From J027 sp034437655 (GTDB lineage Bacteria > Chloroflexota > Anaerolineae > Aggregatilineales > J027), in contig DAOTTU010000072.1 in the NCBI GenBank assembly GCA_034437655.1, forward strand, positions 10,556 to 74,555: a DNA stretch of 64,000 nt, written 5' to 3'. The notes under the pieces were generated by a model that saw only the letters and a program-made list of their open reading frames with translations, was not told the origin of the DNA and ran no database searches. The translations under genes were made by a program, and so were the position numbers. The stretch's first letter is position 1, and each line of letters begins with the position of its first letter. Below are positions 60,307-64,000 of the stretch, in pieces.

Positions 60307-62364
60307 ATGTCTGCATCGCGCCACGCCAGCCCCGAACTCTACAATCAACTGGCCGCAACTGTAAAATCTGCAACGCTATCTGTTGTCGGGCATGATGATC
60401 TTTTTGACCTTGCCGAAATTCGACTCCTGAACACCGTGCTAGAACTGTATGGCGACAGTAACCGCGGTTTTGCCTATACCGAGCCCTCGTTATTGAATGC
60501 ACGTATTCCCCCTCCAGACCTTGTGCTGGTACATCCAGCAGTAGGCGTTGTCGTCTTCGAATGCAAAGCCTATGACATCACGTTCATCCACGGTGCCGAA
60601 GCCGGCAGCCTGAAGATTAAGCGCCACGGTCAAGAAACGCTTGTTAACCCGCTAAAGCAAGCTCGGCGTGGTATGTTCGCAATCAAAGACGGTTATGAAC
60701 GCTTCGCCAAACCGGGACCGCGCCCGCTGTTTCATGCAGTGGTAGCACTCCCTAACATTTCCGAACATGAATGGATGCAACTTGGCTATGGCGCAGCTAT
60801 TGACAAAACGGTTGTATTCTTCAAAGAACAGTTTGAGCAACCTGCGCATTTCAAAGCACGGCTCGGCACATTGATTGAGATGACACGCCAACGATCAAGT
60901 ACCGCTGAGCCACTGCCCCCCGATGCTGAGACAATTTTACGGCGGGTGTTTGGCGACTCGGCTGTGATCAATACGGCCCGTGACGACATCGCTGCCTTAG
61001 CGCCCGGCAGCCTCGGTGCAGAAATCGAAGCGCTGGAACATACCCATAAGCAACTCTCGGTACAGCAGGAGCAACTCTCACGGCGAGACACATGGGGCTA
61101 TCCGTTTCTGGTACGTGGCGTGGCTGGCAGCGGCAAAAGCGTTGTGCTTGCCAATCAAGTCGCTCGTACGCTCTACCGTCAGCAGAAAGCACGCTTGCAA
61201 CTGTCGCTATTCGATGATGACACAGCCCCGCCGCCCAAAATCGGTGTGGTGTGCTTCAACCGTTCGCTGGTCGCTCTACTCCGTGACCGCATCCAACACG
61301 CCTATATGGCGCTCACAGGCGACGATGCGCTCCCCGACAATGTGATGATCACCGATCTCAACCGCTGGCTGTTTGGGATTGCACATCGCAGTGACCAGTT
61401 TAAGTACATCAGTGGCGGCCGTCTGGGTCGGCAGGGTCAGCGCTCACGACGTCATCTTGAACAACTTGAAGCCTTTCGAGACAATTATCCAGACCATTTC
61501 GACAACTTCTGTGTAGATGGCCTGTTCATTGACGAAGGTCAGGACGCCAGCCCCGACGACTTCAACATCTTGCGTTTGCTGGTTCGCCCTAACCCCCAAA
61601 CAGGTGCGCGCAGCATCTCTATCTTTTACGATGACGCCCAGAACCTCTATGGCAACCCGCCCCCCTCCTGGCGTGAACTGCGGATGGACATCACTGGCGG
61701 ACGGGCGGTGTTCATGGACACGGCCTATCGCAATACGCGCGAAATTCTTGAACTGGGGGTGAATGTGCTACTTGGTACCCATGCCCGCCAGCGGATGCGT
61801 GTTGCGACGCGGCGCTTTATGGACGTTTACACACTGCAAGAGAAGGGGCTTGTCACGGAGACGAAAACGGGCTGGCAGGTCCATTTTGCGCAGACTTCTG
61901 GGCCTACACCACTTGTGAAAGGCTTCCAGAGCCGCTATGAACAGGTGGACTGGGTAGCGGAATCTATTGTGGCATTATTAGAAGCTGACAGAGTGCGGCC
62001 AGAGCAGATCCTCGTGGTGGCCCCACGGGTAACATCGTTTCAGTACCTGAGCCAACGGATCAACCAACTGGCCCAAAACCCGGTGCATGTCCGGTTGGTG
62101 GGTGGGCAGTATCAGCAACACATTGACGACGCCCTGATTGTGCCAAACCACCTGACACTGGCAACCATCCATGCTGCAAAAGGTTATGACGCGCCGATTG
62201 TCGTTATGCTGGACACTGATCTAACCGACAACACCGTGTTGGGGCGGGCTCAGTTCTACGTTGGGGTTACCCGTGCGAAACGCTATCTCATTGTCGCTGG
62301 CCTGGATATGCCTAATACCCTGATGCGAGAAGCCATTGCCGCGCACAACAATTTACAGACTTAA
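60307..62364 (+). CDS. NERD-domain superfamily 1 helicase
   Basis: The 685-residue protein has a nuclease-related NERD region (about 50-170: PPPDLVLVHPAVGVVVFECK, a PD-(D/E)xK-like Glu-Cys-Lys) and an SF1 helicase core from about 255: Walker A VAGSGKSVV (about 272-280), Walker B FIDEGQDASPDDF, YRNTREILELG, and C-terminal ATIHAAKGYDAPIVV with FYVGVTRAKRYLIVAG. It probably acts on DNA ends or branched DNA; a defence role is possible but not shown. The start is ATG 60307 with AAGGA 7 bases upstream, not the extension to 60241. Confidence 0.85.
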   Translation: MSASRHASPELYNQLAATVKSATLSVVGHDDLFDLAEIRLLNTVLELYGDSNRGFAYTEPSLLNARIPPPDLVLVHPAVGVVVFECKAYDITFIHGAEAGSLKIKRHGQETLVNPLKQARRGMFAIKDGYERFAKPGPRPLFHAVVALPNISEHEWMQLGYGAAIDKTVVFFKEQFEQPAHFKARLGTLIEMTRQRSSTAEPLPPDAETILRRVFGDSAVINTARDDIAALAPGSLGAEIEALEHTHKQLSVQQEQLSRRDTWGYPFLVRGVAGSGKSVVLANQVARTLYRQQKARLQLSLFDDDTAPPPKIGVVCFNRSLVALLRDRIQHAYMALTGDDALPDNVMITDLNRWLFGIAHRSDQFKYISGGRLGRQGQRSRRHLEQLEAFRDNYPDHFDNFCVDGLFIDEGQDASPDDFNILRLLVRPNPQTGARSISIFYDDAQNLYGNPPPSWRELRMDITGGRAVFMDTAYRNTREILELGVNVLLGTHARQRMRVATRRFMDVYTLQEKGLVTETKTGWQVHFAQTSGPTPLVKGFQSRYEQVDWVAESIVALLEADRVRPEQILVVAPRVTSFQYLSQRINQLAQNPVHVRLVGGQYQQHIDDALIVPNHLTLATIHAAKGYDAPIVVMLDTDLTDNTVLGRAQFYVGVTRAKRYLIVAGLDMPNTLMREAIAAHNNLQT

Positions 62365-62480
62365 GTTCTGCTTGATATTCCAATATATATCCAATGCGTC
62401 ATCCTTAAACTATGTGAAACAACGCTGAAAATCACAACAACATGACAACCAAATGAAATGTGGGTAAACGAGAGATAGTC

Positions 62481-64000
62481 ATGAACCTTGAACGTCTAAC
62501 AACCCGTGCACAGGAAGCGCTGATGGCCGCGCAACGCCTTGCCGAAGACCACGGCAACCCCGAACTGGAACCAATCCATGTGTTGCAGGCCTTGTTGCAA
62601 CAGCAAAATGGTGTGGTGCCGCAGGTCGTCAACAAAGTCGGGGCCCATGCGCAAACCGTTTCGCAGGAAGCACAGAACATCATCGAGAGTCGGCCGAGTG
62701 TTTCGGGTGGTGCTACCCGCACCGACGTCGCCCGTGCCACGGTTGGTGTCATTCGAGCGGCCGAAGCCCGTGCCAGTAAAATGCGCGATGATTACGTCAG
62801 TACCGAACACATGCTCCTCGCGTTGACCGAAGATAATGTTGTGGGAGGCCTGTTAGCCCGGCATGGTGTGGACGACGCCAGTGTCTTGCGGGCGCTCAGC
62901 GAAATTCGCGGCAAGCAGCGCGTCACCACGCAAGACCCGGAAAACACATACGCTAGCCTTGAAAAATACGGGCGCGACCTCACCGCTGATGCTGCCCAGG
63001 GTAAGCTGGATCCTGTCATTGGGCGGGACGAAGAAATTCGGCGGGTGGTGCATGTACTCTCGCGCCGCACCAAGAACAACCCGGTACTCATTGGTGAGGC
63101 AGGTGTTGGGAAAACCGCAATTGTCGAAGGGCTGGCCCAGCGCATCCTTAACGGTGATGTGCCGGAAGGCTTGAAAGACAAGCGGGTTATTGCGCTGGAT
63201 ATGTCCTCACTGCTGGCCGGTGCAAAATTCCGGGGTGAATTCGAAGAACGTCTGAAAGCGGTGCTGAAAGAAGTTGCTGACTCGGACGGTGAAGTGGTGA
63301 TGTTCCTTGACGAATTGCATACCATTGTCGGGGCCGGTGCGGCTGAGGGTGCGATGGACGCCGGGAATATCCTCAAGCCGATGCTGGCACGCGGCGAACT
63401 GCGGGCTATCGGTGCAACCACGCTGGATGAGTATCGTCAGTACATTGAAAAAGACGCCGCGCTCGAACGTCGCTTCCAGCCAGTCTACGTTGAGCAACCC
63501 AGCGTCGAAGACACCATCAGCATTTTGCGTGGCTTGAAAGAACGCTACGAGGTGCATCATGGTGTACGCATTCAAGACGGTGCGGTGATTGCCGCCGCCA
63601 TGCTCAGCAACCGTTACATCACCGACCGTCAATTGCCCGACAAGGCGATTGACCTGATTGATGAGTCGGCCTCACGCTTGCGCATGGAAATTGACTCCAA
63701 GCCGCAGGTGCTCGACCGTGTTGACCGGGCTATCATGCAGCTTGAAATCGAACGTGAAGCGCTCCGTAAAGAAAAAGACGCCGCCAGTAAAGAACGCTTG
63801 CAGGGCATTGAAGAAGAACTGGCTGACCTTCAAGAAGAAAGCCGGGCCTTACAGGTGCAGTGGTCGCGTGAAAAAGAGACCATCGGCCGCATTCGTGAGA
63901 TCAAAACGCAGCTCGACGAAACCCGCATCGCGCTGGACCGGGCTGAACGGCGTGGCGAGTTGGAAGAAGCAGCACGCCTGCAATATGGTGACATTCCGCA
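62481..64000 (+). CDS. clpB: ClpB disaggregase, 3' end cut by window edge
   Basis: The ORF starts ATG 62481 and runs off the window after 506 codons. The N-terminal repeat domain (about 1-145, LTTRAQEALMAAQRLAEDHG) is followed by AAA domain 1: Walker A IGEAGVGKTA, Walker B VVMFLDELHTIVGAG, pore loop KFRGEFEERLKAV, arginine fingers in DAALERRFQPV. The coiled middle domain (about 400 on, IMQLEIEREALRKEKDAASK) identifies ClpB rather than ClpC. It resolubilises aggregates with DnaK/DnaJ. No CIRCE-type dyad is seen in the 116 bases upstream. Confidence 0.95.
   Translation, partial: MNLERLTTRAQEALMAAQRLAEDHGNPELEPIHVLQALLQQQNGVVPQVVNKVGAHAQTVSQEAQNIIESRPSVSGGATRTDVARATVGVIRAAEARASKMRDDYVSTEHMLLALTEDNVVGGLLARHGVDDASVLRALSEIRGKQRVTTQDPENTYASLEKYGRDLTADAAQGKLDPVIGRDEEIRRVVHVLSRRTKNNPVLIGEAGVGKTAIVEGLAQRILNGDVPEGLKDKRVIALDMSSLLAGAKFRGEFEERLKAVLKEVADSDGEVVMFLDELHTIVGAGAAEGAMDAGNILKPMLARGELRAIGATTLDEYRQYIEKDAALERRFQPVYVEQPSVEDTISILRGLKERYEVHHGVRIQDGAVIAAAMLSNRYITDRQLPDKAIDLIDESASRLRMEIDSKPQVLDRVDRAIMQLEIEREALRKEKDAASKERLQGIEEELADLQEESRALQVQWSREKETIGRIREIKTQLDETRIALDRAERRGELEEAARLQYGDIP

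Noticed and set aside
62365..62480. CIRCE or other heat-shock operator before clpB
   Set aside because: No TTAGCACTC-type inverted repeat or other convincing dyad is present.
1..64000. CRISPR array, insertion sequence, prophage or integron
   Set aside because: No spaced direct repeats, transposase, integrase or phage structural genes were seen; the HNH module is the only possible mobile piece.

Overview
The window reads as a chromosomal segment of an uncultured or little-studied Chloroflexota bacterium, most likely an Anaerolineae-type lineage. This is inferred from gene content and style: exported lipoproteins with Thr/Pro-rich linkers, BTAD-type regulators, VanW and LysM wall proteins, FHA proteins, a DnaB-DnaD-loader operon and an extended S16. 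Base composition looks even, and I see no insertion sequence, prophage, CRISPR array or rRNA. One tRNA (Cys) is present. Promoters are easy to read as TTGACA-like / TATAAT-like pairs with 17-base spacers.

Layout. 1-1140 (minus): a cut-off hypothetical gene, a DUF971 protein and a membrane-anchored helix-hairpin-helix-like protein. 1439-5542 (plus): BTAD regulator, tRNA-Cys, RNase J and a PfkB kinase. 5575-17513 (minus): PRPP synthase, then lipoate and pyruvate metabolism (lpdA, lipB, pdhC, pdhB, pdhA) interleaved with a zinc-ribbon/FHA protein, an alpha/beta hydrolase with an Asp nucleophile elbow, a GNAT-like protein, an anchored FGE-fold protein and a threonine dehydrogenase-like SDR. 17589-26737 (plus): an ABC-F ATPase behind a leader that looks like an attenuator, a LysM lipoprotein, the translation and secretion block ffh-rpsP-khpA-rimM, then dprA and a mannose-1-phosphate guanylyltransferase.

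26785-31188 (minus): an M23 peptidase, then the replication operon dnaB, dnaD and a loader-like protein that carries two DnaC/IstB-type ATPase domains in one chain. 31409-33286 (plus): VanW protein. 33323-39001 (minus): a tight seven-gene run with two B12-fold radical SAM proteins flanking two related single-span mini-proteins, followed by a cysteine-poor FmdB-like protein, an atypical response regulator and a nucleoside-sugar-epimerase-like SDR. This run is my best candidate for an undescribed system. 39090-42812 (plus): a flippase, an SH3 lipoprotein and an anchored HEAT-like protein. These converge on a 2092-residue alpha-2-macroglobulin-like protein that has lost its thioester (42918-49196).

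49318-56845 (minus): YihY membrane protein and an exopolysaccharide locus (rfbB, rfbA, a CpsD-like protein with a broken P-loop, two Wzz-type proteins, a GT4 glycosyltransferase) with a small ribbon-helix-helix/HNH module lodged inside. 57131-64000: trehalose synthase, PduO-type cobalamin adenosyltransferase, an FHA-receiver fusion, a NERD-domain helicase and the start of clpB. Possible links: PduO makes adenosylcobalamin, and the radical SAM proteins carry a cobalamin-type domain, although the usual DxHxxG motif is not visible in them. rfbAB, manC, the flippase and the GT4 gene could all serve one surface polysaccharide.
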